Of a DNA stretch of 13,524 bases, positions 1 through 7,419 are shown one piece after another (position 1 is the first letter of the stretch; the number at the start of each line of letters is the position of its first letter). Both the position numbers and the translations under genes were made by a program. The notes below the pieces were generated by a model. The model saw only the letters and a list, made by a program, of their open reading frames with translations, was not told where the DNA came from and did no database searches. The stretch is from Syntrophaceae bacterium. Its GTDB lineage: Bacteria; Desulfobacterota; Desulfomonilia; Desulfomonilales; Desulfomonilaceae. The stretch spans positions 1-13,524 of the forward strand of contig JACWAG010000249.1 in NCBI GenBank assembly GCA_014874425.1, in the 5' to 3' direction.

Positions 1-1152
1 GAAGCCTTTTACAAACTGAACCGGAAGGAATTTGTTGTCCCGGAAAAAGTTAAAATTAGTCAGATCCTGTTAAAAGTCCCGGAAAAAGCTTCGGACCAAG
101 AAAAGGAAGCTATCAAGGAAAAGGCCTCCAAAATGGAACAGGAGCTCAAAAACGGCGCCAACTTTCAGAAACTCGCCAAAGCCAATTCTGAGGATCAAAG
201 CACAGCGTCAAAGGGGGGCGATTTAGGTTGGGTCACAAGAGGCTCACTGGATACAAAGATCGAAGAAGAGGCGTTCAAACTTAACAAAGGTGCGATTTCA
301 CAGCCGATTTTTACGGACCACGGCTATCATCTGATCCTTGTTCAGGACAAAGTTGACGAGACCGACAAGCCATTTCCCGAGGTTAAAGACGAAATTGTCC
401 AGCGTTTGAAAGACGAGCAGGCCAAGAAAAAGATAGGGAAATTCGCTGATGATTTTTACGAACAGGTCTATAGGTCGGAAAATCTGCCGGAGCAGGCCAA
501 GAAATTTGGGCTAAAAGTCGAAATAGCTGATTCAATCACCAAAGAGAGTGGTATCCCTGGAGTAATTGATGACCCGAATTTTTCGCGGGAAATATTTGAA
601 CTGAAAACGGCTGAAGTTTCAAAATTGTTACACAATGGGGACAATTACCTTGTTGCCCAGCTCCTGGAAAAAAGGCCCGAGAGAGTTCCTTCTCTTTCCG
701 AAGTTAGAAGCCTTGTAGTGACGGATTATCTTAAGGACCAGGCCATGGCGGCTGCGGTAAAAAAGGCGGACGGATTGATCGCTGCTATAAGTAAGAATTT
801 GGCGGAAGCGGACAATATCGCCAAAGAAAACAACTTGACTTGGGAAACATTGGATCCAGTTTCAAGAACTGCCGGCTTCGTTCCACAGCTCGGCAAATCG
901 AACCAAGTGTCAGAAATGCTGACATCAATATCCCAAGGGTCTCCGGTGTACCAGGCGCCCATTACTACATCTGCCGGGGTAGCAATAGTCAGATTGGCAA
1001 AAGTTGATCCTGCAAGCGAGGAGGACTATGAAAAAGGAGCGACCGAATTTAGAAATTGGGTGCTGGAAGTACGCAGAACGGAATTTTTAAAGGGGTGGTT
1101 AAGAATGTTGCGCGATCGGTCGAATATTGATATAAACCAAAAACTCCTGTAG
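1..1152 (+). CDS. ppiD: PpiD/SurA-type peptidyl-prolyl cis-trans isomerase, 3' part
   Basis: The frame is open from the first base, so the 5' end lies outside the window; 383 residues are visible. Residues about 14-118 form a parvulin (PpiC/rotamase) domain. It opens with a KISQILLKV strand, carries GGDLGW at 72-77 (the family's GG-LGW signature), and ends with a GYHLILV strand. The following region of about 265 residues matches the C-terminal part of PpiD-like chaperones, ending in a Trp/Arg-rich helix and a short DINQKLL tail. Family knowledge: PpiD is anchored in the inner membrane by an N-terminal helix (not visible here) and assists folding of outer-membrane and secreted proteins in the periplasm. 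SurA is the alternative name, but the long region after a single rotamase domain fits PpiD better. The gene is probably transcribed separately from the tRNA that follows. Confidence 0.8.
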   Translation, partial: EAFYKLNRKEFVVPEKVKISQILLKVPEKASDQEKEAIKEKASKMEQELKNGANFQKLAKANSEDQSTASKGGDLGWVTRGSLDTKIEEEAFKLNKGAISQPIFTDHGYHLILVQDKVDETDKPFPEVKDEIVQRLKDEQAKKKIGKFADDFYEQVYRSENLPEQAKKFGLKVEIADSITKESGIPGVIDDPNFSREIFELKTAEVSKLLHNGDNYLVAQLLEKRPERVPSLSEVRSLVVTDYLKDQAMAAAVKKADGLIAAISKNLAEADNIAKENNLTWETLDPVSRTAGFVPQLGKSNQVSEMLTSISQGSPVYQAPITTSAGVAIVRLAKVDPASEEDYEKGATEFRNWVLEVRRTEFLKGWLRMLRDRSNIDINQKLL

Positions 1153-1165
1153 AATTCTTTCGCGC

Positions 1166-1193
1166 AATCCCTACAAGGGGTTGATAATATTTT
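1166..1193 (+). terminator. weak terminator-like hairpin after ppiD
   Basis: Arms AATCCCT (1166-1172) and AGGGGTT (1176-1182) can form a 7-bp stem with one G-U pair around a 3-nt loop. An A/T-rich tail ending in TTTT at 1190-1193 follows. The hairpin lies 14 bases after the ppiD stop. The T-run does not start directly at the stem, so it would be a weak intrinsic terminator at best. Confidence 0.4.
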
Positions 1194-1212
1194 CTGCAGT
1201 CACGCTATACAC

Positions 1213-1241
1213 TTGACATTAAGTCGGCCCGCTGTTAATCT
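1213..1241 (+). promoter_or_regulatory. sigma70-type promoter for tRNA-Gly
   Basis: A perfect -35 box TTGACA (1213-1218) is followed after 17 bp by TAATCT (1236-1241), which keeps the first two and last bases of the -10 consensus. The predicted start would fall at about 1248-1249, at or just before the first tRNA base at 1250. Nothing else upstream is better placed to drive the tRNA and perhaps, by readthrough, the rimP operon. Confidence 0.65.
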
Positions 1242-1249
1242 TTAGTTAT

Positions 1250-1325
1250 GCGGGTATAGCTCAGTTGGTAGAGTGCAAGCTTCCCAAGCTTGATGTCGCG
1301 GGTTCGAACCCCGTTGCCCGCTCCA
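1250..1325 (+). tRNA. tRNA-Gly (anticodon CCC)
   Basis: A full cloverleaf can be drawn. The acceptor stem GCGGGTA (1250-1256) pairs with TGCCCGC (1315-1321), followed by discriminator T and encoded CCA (1323-1325). The D arm is GCTC/GAGT with loop AGTTGGTA. The anticodon arm is CAAGC/GCTTG around loop TTCCCAA, giving anticodon CCC (1283-1285), which reads GGG codons. The T arm carries the conserved GGTTCGAACC. There is no intron and no long variable arm. It sits directly upstream of rimP, in the position that metY (initiator tRNA) holds in the E. coli rimP-nusA-infB operon. Confidence 0.98.
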
Positions 1326-1342
1326 GAGAGTGGTTTTTTGCC

Positions 1343-1374
1343 ACCCGGGTTTTTCATAATCCCGGGTTTTTTAT
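1343..1374 (+). terminator. intrinsic terminator between tRNA-Gly and rimP
   Basis: Perfect 7-bp arms ACCCGGG (1343-1349) and CCCGGGT (1361-1367) enclose an A/T-rich 11-nt loop and run straight into a T-tract (1367-1372). This is a canonical Rho-independent terminator. It ends only about 40 bases before the rimP ATG, so it should separate the tRNA transcript from the operon unless readthrough or antitermination occurs. Confidence 0.85.
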
Positions 1375-1413
1375 TATAAACAACACGCGATCAGGTTGGC
1401 GCGTAAAAAGGAA

Positions 1414-1929
1414 ATGGTTACAAACCGTAAACTTCTGTCGGATCTGTGGACCATGATCGAGCCAGTGCTTGAACCTGACGGGATCGAGTTGGTTGAAGTG
1501 GAATATTTACTTTTAGGAGGCTCATGGACCTTGAGGCTATACATCGACACTCCCAATGGGGTAACTATCGATGATTGCGCAATGGTTAGCAGACAAATCG
1601 GAGCCTTGCTCGACATGGAAAACCCGATAGATCATCGCTATAACCTGGAGGTTTCTTCTCCCGGGATAAATCGGGTCATTAGGAAACTTCAGGATTTTGA
1701 ACGATTTTGCGGACGACAGGCCCGGATTAAAACTACGCATAAGATTGACGGCCGAAAAAATTTTTCGGGCATGCTGAAAGGAACGCTGGACACTACTGTG
1801 CTAATGGAATTGGAAAATAGAGTTGTCGAGATCGACGTGGAAAATATAGAGAAAGCTCATCTAGAGACGCCGCCGGACGAAATTTTGCAGCAAGGCCTTC
1901 ACAAAAAGCCGTTTAGCGTGGGAGGGTGA
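1414..1929 (+). CDS. rimP: Ribosome maturation factor RimP
   Basis: RimP binds the 30S subunit and supports late assembly of its head in the cytoplasm. The protein has 171 residues from ATG 1414, within the family range. An N-terminal alpha/beta domain contains the diagnostic stretch with GIELVEVEY, a GG-x-LR-L-ID strand and the DDC-x-SRQIGALLD helix. The LEVSSPGINR motif and a C-terminal small-barrel domain (about 95-155) follow. The start is not certain. TTG at 1396 would add six residues (MARKKE), but its AGG abuts the start codon. ATG 1414 leaves an N-terminus whose length fits the family, although its AAGGA is also close. The stop overlaps the ribosome binding site of nusA, which begins 4 bases later, so the two genes are probably translationally coupled. 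Confidence 0.95.
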   Translation: MVTNRKLLSDLWTMIEPVLEPDGIELVEVEYLLLGGSWTLRLYIDTPNGVTIDDCAMVSRQIGALLDMENPIDHRYNLEVSSPGINRVIRKLQDFERFCGRQARIKTTHKIDGRKNFSGMLKGTLDTTVLMELENRVVEIDVENIEKAHLETPPDEILQQGLHKKPFSVGG

Positions 1930-1933
1930 CCAT

Positions 1934-3259
1934 ATGGGAAGTTTGGACCGAATGATTGATCAAGTGGCCAAAGAGAAGGGAATTTCGAGAGACACCTTAG
2001 TGGAGGCCCTTGAGGCGGCCCTGGTTTCGGCAGCTAGGAAGAGGTTTGGTCCGAAGGTCGAACTGGAAGCGCAATACAGCGATTCGACTGGAGAAATCGA
2101 GGTCTTTCGTTTCAGAGACGTTGTGGCCGAGGTACAAGACGACAGTGTCGAGATTGACCTCGAAACGGCACGGCAGGAACTTGATCCCGATGCCGAAATT
2201 GGTGATCAGTTAGGCGAAAAGATTGAGGCCGACACCTTTGGTCGCATTGCGGCTCAAACAGCCAAACAGGTCATTATCCAAAAAGTTAAGGATGCTGAAC
2301 GGGAGAATATTTACGCTGAATATAAAGACCGGAAGGGTGACATAGTTACTGGTATCGTGCAACGATTTGAAAAGAAGAACACTGTTGTGAATCTTGGACG
2401 GGCAGAGGCCATTCTACCTCTTACCGAACAGATCCCCAAGGAAACTTACCGTCAAGGTGACAGAATACGGGCCCTCATTATTGATGTCAAACGGACCCAG
2501 AAGGATCCCCAAATTATCCTTTCAAGGTCTGATCCTTCTTTTCTTGTAAAGCTTTTTGAACAGGAAGTCCCAGAGATTGCCGAGGGTATAGTAAAAATCA
2601 TGTGCGCGGCCAGAGAACCCGGCCAAAGGGCCAAAATCGGCGTGAGGTCTACTGACGCTGATGTTGATCCAGTAGGCGCTTGTGTAGGCATGAAAGGGTC
2701 CAGGGTTCAAGCTGTCGTTCAGGAACTCCGTGGCGAAAAAATCGACATCATACCGTGGAATGATGAGCCCGCAAGGTTCGTTTGCAATGCCCTTCAGCCA
2801 GCGCAGATTTCCAAAGTCATCATAGATCAAATGTCCAGCACGATGGAAGTGATAGTGGATGATGAACAACTCTCCTTGGCAATTGGAAAGAAAGGTCAGA
2901 ATGTAAGGCTTGCAGCCCGATTGACCGGCTGGAAAATAGACGTCAGGAGCGAATCCAAAGAGGAAAAGATCACCGGAGAATCGTTTGAGCGTTTGCTGGC
3001 CGTAGACGGGATGGATGAAGAAACTGCAACCATTCTTTTCGATAATGGATATCGGAACCCTGAAGATATCGCCCGAGCCTCGATAGCGGAATTGACAAGT
3101 TTTATGGGAATAACCAATGAAAAGGCCTTGATGTTACAGGAAGGCGCGAACGAATACGTGGCAAGGTCTCCGGAAACAAGTGCGGAATCTGAGACCGATG
3201 ACGAGATTTCCGCTGAATCTCCGGACAATGAAGATGACTCAGCGCAGGCTACAGCCTGA
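1934..3259 (+). CDS. nusA: Transcription termination/antitermination factor NusA
   Basis: NusA binds RNA polymerase, promotes pausing and intrinsic termination, and takes part in rRNA antitermination. Domains in order over 441 residues: N-terminal polymerase-binding domain (1 to about 125), S1 RNA-binding domain (about 134-198), KH1 (about 200-275, loop GMKG at 252-255), KH2 (about 278-345, loop GKKG at 318-321), one helix-hairpin-helix-like repeat (about 350-408), and a short Ser/Glu/Asp-rich acidic tail. E. coli NusA is longer because it has two C-terminal acidic repeats; here only one such module is visible, as in many non-gamma bacteria. GGAGG at 1921-1925, 8 bases before ATG 1934, is an excellent ribosome binding site and lies across the end of rimP. 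Confidence 0.98.
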   Translation: MGSLDRMIDQVAKEKGISRDTLVEALEAALVSAARKRFGPKVELEAQYSDSTGEIEVFRFRDVVAEVQDDSVEIDLETARQELDPDAEIGDQLGEKIEADTFGRIAAQTAKQVIIQKVKDAERENIYAEYKDRKGDIVTGIVQRFEKKNTVVNLGRAEAILPLTEQIPKETYRQGDRIRALIIDVKRTQKDPQIILSRSDPSFLVKLFEQEVPEIAEGIVKIMCAAREPGQRAKIGVRSTDADVDPVGACVGMKGSRVQAVVQELRGEKIDIIPWNDEPARFVCNALQPAQISKVIIDQMSSTMEVIVDDEQLSLAIGKKGQNVRLAARLTGWKIDVRSESKEEKITGESFERLLAVDGMDEETATILFDNGYRNPEDIARASIAELTSFMGITNEKALMLQEGANEYVARSPETSAESETDDEISAESPDNEDDSAQATA

Positions 3260-3270
3260 CAGTTTACCGG

Positions 3271-3298
3271 ACAACTAGCCCAGCACAGGGCTGGTTGT
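3271..3298 (+). promoter_or_regulatory. intercistronic RNA hairpin nusA/ylxR
   Basis: Arms ACAACTAGCCC (3271-3281) and GGGCTGGTTGT (3288-3298) form an 11-bp stem with one U-G pair and a 6-nt loop in the transcript. CCGG lies just outside on both sides (3267-3270 and 3302-3305). No T-run follows, so it is not an intrinsic terminator. It starts 11 bases after the nusA stop and ends 20 bases before the chosen ylxR ATG. Possible roles are transcript processing, stability, or control of ylxR translation (inference). Confidence 0.6.
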
Positions 3299-3318
3299 CT
3301 AACCGGATTGACCATAAA

Positions 3319-3579
3319 ATGAACCGTGGCCATGTTCCAATCCGAACTTGCGTCGGATGTAGAATTAGACGACCGGCCATTGAAATGATACGAATGCAAG
3401 CTCAGGACAAAAAGCTGATATTGGCCGATAACAAAACGAATTTTGGCGGCAGAGCCTGTTACATCTGTCCACTCGTTAAATGCGCGGAAAAGGCCTTTAA
3501 AAAAGGACGACTTCAAAAAGCCCTGAGGACTGAAATTGAAATAATTCCTTCAGCGGAGAGCATTTTTAAAAAGGCTTAG
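3319..3579 (+). CDS. ylxR: YlxR/RnpM family RNA-binding protein
   Basis: A small basic protein of 86 residues. It has the family hallmark R-T-C-V-G-C-R near the N-terminus (Cys11 and Cys14), a central GGRACYIC segment, and a final Cys before AEKAFKKGRLQKAL. The CxxC and CxxxxxC pairs suggest a metal-stabilised fold as in Gram-negative members. Family knowledge: YlxR is nearly always encoded between nusA and infB. The Bacillus member (RnpM) binds RNase P RNA and modulates its activity, and other reports describe it as a transcription regulator. A TTG start at 3295 would add eight residues, but it lies inside the stable hairpin at 3271-3298. ATG 3319 gives the usual family N-terminus and is preferred, although its ribosome binding site is weak. 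Confidence 0.93.
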   Translation: MNRGHVPIRTCVGCRIRRPAIEMIRMQAQDKKLILADNKTNFGGRACYICPLVKCAEKAFKKGRLQKALRTEIEIIPSAESIFKKA

Positions 3580-3583
3580 AAAA

Positions 3584-3588
3584 AGGGG
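3584..3588 (+). promoter_or_regulatory. ribosome binding site that decides the infB start
   Basis: AGGGG at 3584-3588 leaves 7 bases to ATG 3596 but only 1 base to ATG 3590. Normal Shine-Dalgarno spacing therefore selects 3596. Confidence 0.6.
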
Positions 3589-3595
3589 TATGCGG

Positions 3596-6538
3596 ATGAC
3601 CATTTTGACCGTTGATGACCTGGCGAGAGACTTAAAGGTCAAAAACGAAGACTTACTTAAGGAATTAGTTACTATGGGTTACGAGGTTGATGGGCCCGAA
3701 AGCTCTCTGGTCACTGATGATCCGGCAGCTCTGAGGACTCATCTCGTATCCGCTCTCCCCCAAAGAGAGATAGTCGAAAAACGTATAAGAGCTACCGTCA
3801 TCAGAAGACGTACCAAAAATGCTCCACCCCAGGAATTTCAAGAAGAGTCAACTATGCCCCCAGAAACAGTAGCTACTGAATTAGAAGAGCCTTATGAAAC
3901 GACTGACAGTCTACCAGAGGCCCCAAAGCCCACTCCAACATTTGAGGTACCGGAAACCAAGAAAACTCAACACAAAACCAAGCGTCACGAACCAGCGCGG
4001 ATAATCGAAATGGCGCCTTCCAAGCCTCCGCAAAGGTCGGCCGTTGTCGCCCCAATCCCAGGGGAAGCGTCCGCCCCGCAGCGCCATGCGGCAATGACCG
4101 TGCAACAACAGGCTGGAGACGCCATCTCTCAAAGCCCCAAACTTGGAAATGTAACTGCGCCCACCTCTGTTAAACACGAGCCATCGGGAAAAGAACCTCC
4201 GGGTGAAATTGAAAAGGGAGGGCAACGGATTGGGATTCATGAGGCCCTTAAAATTGAGGATTCCGAACCGGCGACACGATCACCCATCTCGGCGGAGGAA
4301 CAACGAGAAATAGACGACAGGGCCGCAAAGAAAAGGAAAAAGAAGGACAAAAGAATCCAACCGGCCCAAATCATTGGCAAAGTGGAACTTAAAAAGGAGC
4401 CGCCTCAGCGTGCTCCCGAGAGACCAAGTCCTCGGCCTCAATTCGTCGAACCAACAAGATCCAGGCCTGCGGGACCACCAACTGGACCAAGGCCTCGTGG
4501 CCCGGAACCCACGGCACGTCCAACCGCCAGACCTGAGATTACGACTCGCCAATTCGTTCCGGAAGCGCCGATTGATGAAAAGAATCGCGTCAAAAAGCGT
4601 AAGGACAAAAAGGGGCGAGTAATCGACGACCGTCCTGAAGAAGATAAGGCTAAGGCACTACGTAGACGCAAAGAAGTAATCAACGTTTCCGATCTTTACG
4701 ATGATAGACACAGAGGTGGACGTCGAGGTAAAGCAAAGAAAGCCAGACTCAAGAAAACTGAGATCACCGTACCTAAGGCCATTAAGCGGCGTCTCAAGCT
4801 ACCTGAATCAGTCACGGTTTCTACCCTTGCTCACAAAATGAGTGTTAAAACTGCTGAAGTTATCCAGCATCTTTTGCCGTTAGGCGTAGCAGCGGGAATG
4901 AATGAAATTCTAGATTTCGACACTGCAACGCTCGTAGCTAGTGAATTTGGATTTGAAACCGACACCAGTCGGCCTTCCGAGCAGGACTTGCTTCCCTCAA
5001 AAATACTTGATACCGAAGAAAACCTCGTTTCCCGTCCCCCCGTTATTACGGTAATGGGACACGTCGATCATGGCAAGACATCTCTTCTGGATCGCATTAG
5101 ATCAACACACGTTACGGACCAGGAAGCTGGAGGAATTACCCAGCACATAGGCGCTTACAAGGTTACGGTCCCCCGAGGAGAGCTGGTTTTCCTTGATACA
5201 CCAGGTCACGAAGCATTTACCGCCATGAGAGCGAGAGGGGCACAGGTCACTGACTTTGTCATATTGGTTGTGGCAGCGGACGACGGGGTCATGGACCAAA
5301 CAAAAGAAGCCATAAACCATGCCAAGGCGGCCGGCGTTCCAATCCTGGTCGCAATCAACAAAATTGACAAACCAGAAGCCGACAAGGATCGCGTCTTACG
5401 TGAACTCAGTGAATACAACCTCATACCCGAGGCATGGGGAGGGGACACCCTCTTTGCGGACGTTAGCGCAAAAACCGGCCAGGGGGTCGATGAGATATTG
5501 GATCTGATATTGCTCCAGGCTGAAATAATGGAGCTACGATCAAATCCAAACAAACGAGCTACCGGAACCATTGTTGAAGCGAGGCTGGATAAAGGCAAAG
5601 GCCCTATAGCGACTGTCCTTGTAAAGGAAGGAACACTAAGATTGGGGGATCCATTTGTCGCAGGCGTGCACTACGGTAAGGTCCGTGCAATGCTTGACGA
5701 CGAAGGTAGAAACGTTACTGAAGCTACTCCTTCTACGCCTGTCGAGATACAAGGATTTTCTAGTGTTCCTGACGCCGGCGAGATACTTATGGTCGTTGAG
5801 GAAGAAAAACTTGCCCGACAAATCGGGGCTCAACGAATGATCAAACATCGTGAAGACGAAGCGGCTTCTACTAGCCCAGCCTCTCTCGAAGAACTCATAG
5901 CTCGCATGCAGACCGAAGAAGTCAAGGAACTTAACTTGATTGTAAAAGGAGATGTCCAAGGTTCGGTCGAGGCGGTGAAAGAAGCTTTGTTGGGAATTCC
6001 ATCTCAGGAAATCAAGCTCAAGATAATTCACGGAGGCGTCGGAGCAATCAATGAATCCGATATAATGCTGGCCAGCGCGTCTGAGGCTATCATCATTGGG
6101 TTCAATGTTCGCCCCACCCCCAAAACATCTCAGTTGGCAGAACAGGAAAAGGTAGATGTACGACTTTACACCGTGATTTATGACGCGATCGAAGCTGTAC
6201 GTCGAGCCATCGAAGGGATGCTAACGCCAATTGAAAAGGAAACAGTCGTTGGCCGCGCCGAAGTGCGTCAGACATTCCAGGTTGGCAAGATAGGTGTTAT
6301 CGCAGGTTGTCATGTGGTTTCCGGTAAGATCGAAAGATCCAACCAAATAAGGCTGCTTAGAGACAATGTGGTAGTCCATCAGGGAAAGATATCCTCCATG
6401 AAACGCTTTAAGGATGATATTAAAGAAGCGTTGGAAGGATATGAATGCGGCATAAGCATAGAAAATTACCGGGATATGAAAGTAGGCGATGTAATAGAAG
6501 CTTTTGTAGTAGAACGTCAGTCAGCGAAACTTGTGTGA
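3596..6538 (+). CDS. infB: Translation initiation factor IF-2
   Basis: IF2 is the GTPase that places fMet-tRNA on the 30S subunit and promotes 50S joining. From ATG 3596 it has 980 residues. A first IF2-N module (about 1-50) is followed by a long charged, Pro/Arg/Lys-rich disordered linker (about 55-380). A second IF2-N module (about 385-450) comes next, then the G domain. There the GTP-binding motifs are GHVDHGKT (488-495), a GGITQHIGAY switch I, DTPGHE (534-539), NKID (588-591) and SAK (624-626). Domains II, III and the tRNA-binding domain IV fill the rest to the stop. All catalytic motifs are intact, including the His of DTPGHE. ATG 3590 is an alternative start adding two residues. It lies 16 bases or less after ylxR, so it is part of the same transcript. 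Confidence 0.98.
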   Translation: MTILTVDDLARDLKVKNEDLLKELVTMGYEVDGPESSLVTDDPAALRTHLVSALPQREIVEKRIRATVIRRRTKNAPPQEFQEESTMPPETVATELEEPYETTDSLPEAPKPTPTFEVPETKKTQHKTKRHEPARIIEMAPSKPPQRSAVVAPIPGEASAPQRHAAMTVQQQAGDAISQSPKLGNVTAPTSVKHEPSGKEPPGEIEKGGQRIGIHEALKIEDSEPATRSPISAEEQREIDDRAAKKRKKKDKRIQPAQIIGKVELKKEPPQRAPERPSPRPQFVEPTRSRPAGPPTGPRPRGPEPTARPTARPEITTRQFVPEAPIDEKNRVKKRKDKKGRVIDDRPEEDKAKALRRRKEVINVSDLYDDRHRGGRRGKAKKARLKKTEITVPKAIKRRLKLPESVTVSTLAHKMSVKTAEVIQHLLPLGVAAGMNEILDFDTATLVASEFGFETDTSRPSEQDLLPSKILDTEENLVSRPPVITVMGHVDHGKTSLLDRIRSTHVTDQEAGGITQHIGAYKVTVPRGELVFLDTPGHEAFTAMRARGAQVTDFVILVVAADDGVMDQTKEAINHAKAAGVPILVAINKIDKPEADKDRVLRELSEYNLIPEAWGGDTLFADVSAKTGQGVDEILDLILLQAEIMELRSNPNKRATGTIVEARLDKGKGPIATVLVKEGTLRLGDPFVAGVHYGKVRAMLDDEGRNVTEATPSTPVEIQGFSSVPDAGEILMVVEEEKLARQIGAQRMIKHREDEAASTSPASLEELIARMQTEEVKELNLIVKGDVQGSVEAVKEALLGIPSQEIKLKIIHGGVGAINESDIMLASASEAIIIGFNVRPTPKTSQLAEQEKVDVRLYTVIYDAIEAVRRAIEGMLTPIEKETVVGRAEVRQTFQVGKIGVIAGCHVVSGKIERSNQIRLLRDNVVVHQGKISSMKRFKDDIKEALEGYECGISIENYRDMKVGDVIEAFVVERQSAKLV

Positions 6539-6605
6539 TTATAAGCTGCCCCTATCCAGGGCCGACAGAATATTGTTGAATTGGGTACTGTGCCACTAAG
6601 ATTTC

Positions 6606-6905
6606 ATGTTTGTAGGAATCGGTTTACTAAAAATAGTGATCCATCAATCTTCTTCCTTAAAGGAGAAGCGCCAGGTAGTAAAAAGTATCCTCGGGAAGGT
6701 TCGATCCAAATTCGATGTCTCAATAGCTGAAGTCGAGGACAACGACAAATGGCAAAAATGTTCCCTGGGAATAGCGGTAGTTTCAAATGACTCAGGGCAT
6801 GCTCATAAAATGCTTGAGACAATTCATGAATATGTCGAGAACTTGTATCTGGCTGAGGTAGTCAGCTTTTCCGTTGAAATTATGCCATTTGGGGAATTTC
6901 ATTAA
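6606..6905 (+). CDS. ylxP: DUF503 family protein (YlxP-like)
   Basis: A 99-residue protein with the DUF503 pattern: an N-terminal strand FVGIGLLKIVIHQSSSLKEKR, a helix K-x-ILGKVRSKFDVSIAEVEDND, then W-KCSLGIAVVSND, and a final strand VEIMPFGEF. The family is small and cytosolic with a ferredoxin-like fold. It is typically encoded between infB and rbfA in Firmicutes and Deltaproteobacteria. The biochemical role is not settled; a part in ribosome assembly or RNA metabolism is inferred only from this neighbourhood. The ribosome binding site is poor (TAAG at 6597-6600), and 67 bases separate it from infB. That is longer than the upstream gaps but still consistent with one operon. Confidence 0.9.
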   Translation: MFVGIGLLKIVIHQSSSLKEKRQVVKSILGKVRSKFDVSIAEVEDNDKWQKCSLGIAVVSNDSGHAHKMLETIHEYVENLYLAEVVSFSVEIMPFGEFH

Positions 6906-6925
6906 ATCCTGGTTCTTCGGGTCGG

Positions 6926-7031
6926 ATTCTTAATCCCTTAGGAATATCTGACAATCTCTGGAAACTTCTCCTATACTGACCATTTGTGCGGACAAACCCC
7001 ATATCGAGCCAGTTTCGTGATTTTGTATCAC
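6926..7031 (+). promoter_or_regulatory. hairpins in the ylxP-rbfA gap
   Basis: Three small inverted repeats lie in the 154-bp gap. They are ATTCTTAA/TTAGGAAT (6926-6945, 8 bp with one G-U, loop TCCC), TTTGT/ACAAA (6983-6996, loop GCGG) and GTGAT/ATCAC (7017-7031, loop TTTGT). None has a following T-run, so none is a convincing terminator. The last two would lie in the 5' leader of a transcript from the promoter at 6948-6977. Confidence 0.35.
6948..6977 (+). promoter_or_regulatory. candidate internal sigma70 promoter for rbfA-nrnA
   Basis: CTGACA (6948-6953, 5 of 6 consensus bases) and TATACT (6972-6977, 5 of 6) are spaced by 18 bp. Transcription would start at about 6984, giving a leader of about 75 nt before the rbfA ATG. 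The unusually long gap in an otherwise compact operon supports a real regulatory region. Confidence 0.5.
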
Positions 7032-7059
7032 TAGCCGGATAGAGGAAAGTAGCAAACCA

Positions 7060-7419
7060 ATGCCACAATTCAGGAAACAGCGAGTATCAGAACTTTTGAA
7101 ACAGACAATATCTGACATTCTCACTCACAACATTAAGGATCCCAGGGTCTCAGGGGTGACAATAACAGATGTAGTAATGAGTTCTGATCTAAAATCCGCC
7201 AGAGTGTTTTTCTCAAGCTTGACCGATGGTAGGATAGACGATCATCTTCAAGGATTGGCTAAAGCCGAAGGATTCATTCGTCATCGGCTGAAGGAAGAAT
7301 TGGACCTCAAATATATTCCCATATTGACCTTTTTTTATGATTCCTCCTTTGATCATTCGCTCAAGATTTCCAAGCTACTGAAAGAAATCGAATCAACTAC
7401 GGTCAACGAAAATGACTAA
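7060..7419 (+). CDS. rbfA: Ribosome-binding factor A
   Basis: RbfA is a single-KH-domain factor that binds the 30S subunit near the 5' helix of 16S rRNA during late maturation; in E. coli it is needed at low temperature. The 119-residue length is typical. Visible family features are the N-terminal RKQRVSELLKQTISDIL helix, the KDPRVSGVTITDV strand, the SSDLKSARVFF strand, and a C-terminal IRHRLKEELDLKYIPILTFF segment followed by D-S-x-DHSLKISKLL. GAGGAA at 7042-7047 is the nearest ribosome binding site, with a rather long spacing of 12. The gene overlaps nrnA by 8 bp. It is preceded by a candidate promoter and small hairpins. Confidence 0.96.
   Translation: MPQFRKQRVSELLKQTISDILTHNIKDPRVSGVTITDVVMSSDLKSARVFFSSLTDGRIDDHLQGLAKAEGFIRHRLKEELDLKYIPILTFFYDSSFDHSLKISKLLKEIESTTVNEND

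Noticed and set aside
1338..1380. TTGCCA (1338-1343) with TATAAA (1375-1380) as a rimP promoter
   Set aside because: The spacing is 31 bp, far outside the range used by sigma70, and a terminator hairpin lies between the boxes.
1265..1456. 63-residue ORF on + strand covering the tRNA and rimP start
   Set aside because: It translates the tRNA and terminator, and its downstream part is out of frame with rimP. It has no family resemblance.
2896..3516. 206-residue ORF on - strand opposite nusA and ylxR
   Set aside because: It lies antisense to two well-supported conserved genes. Its composition is Ser-rich as expected for a shadow frame, and it has no recognisable domain.
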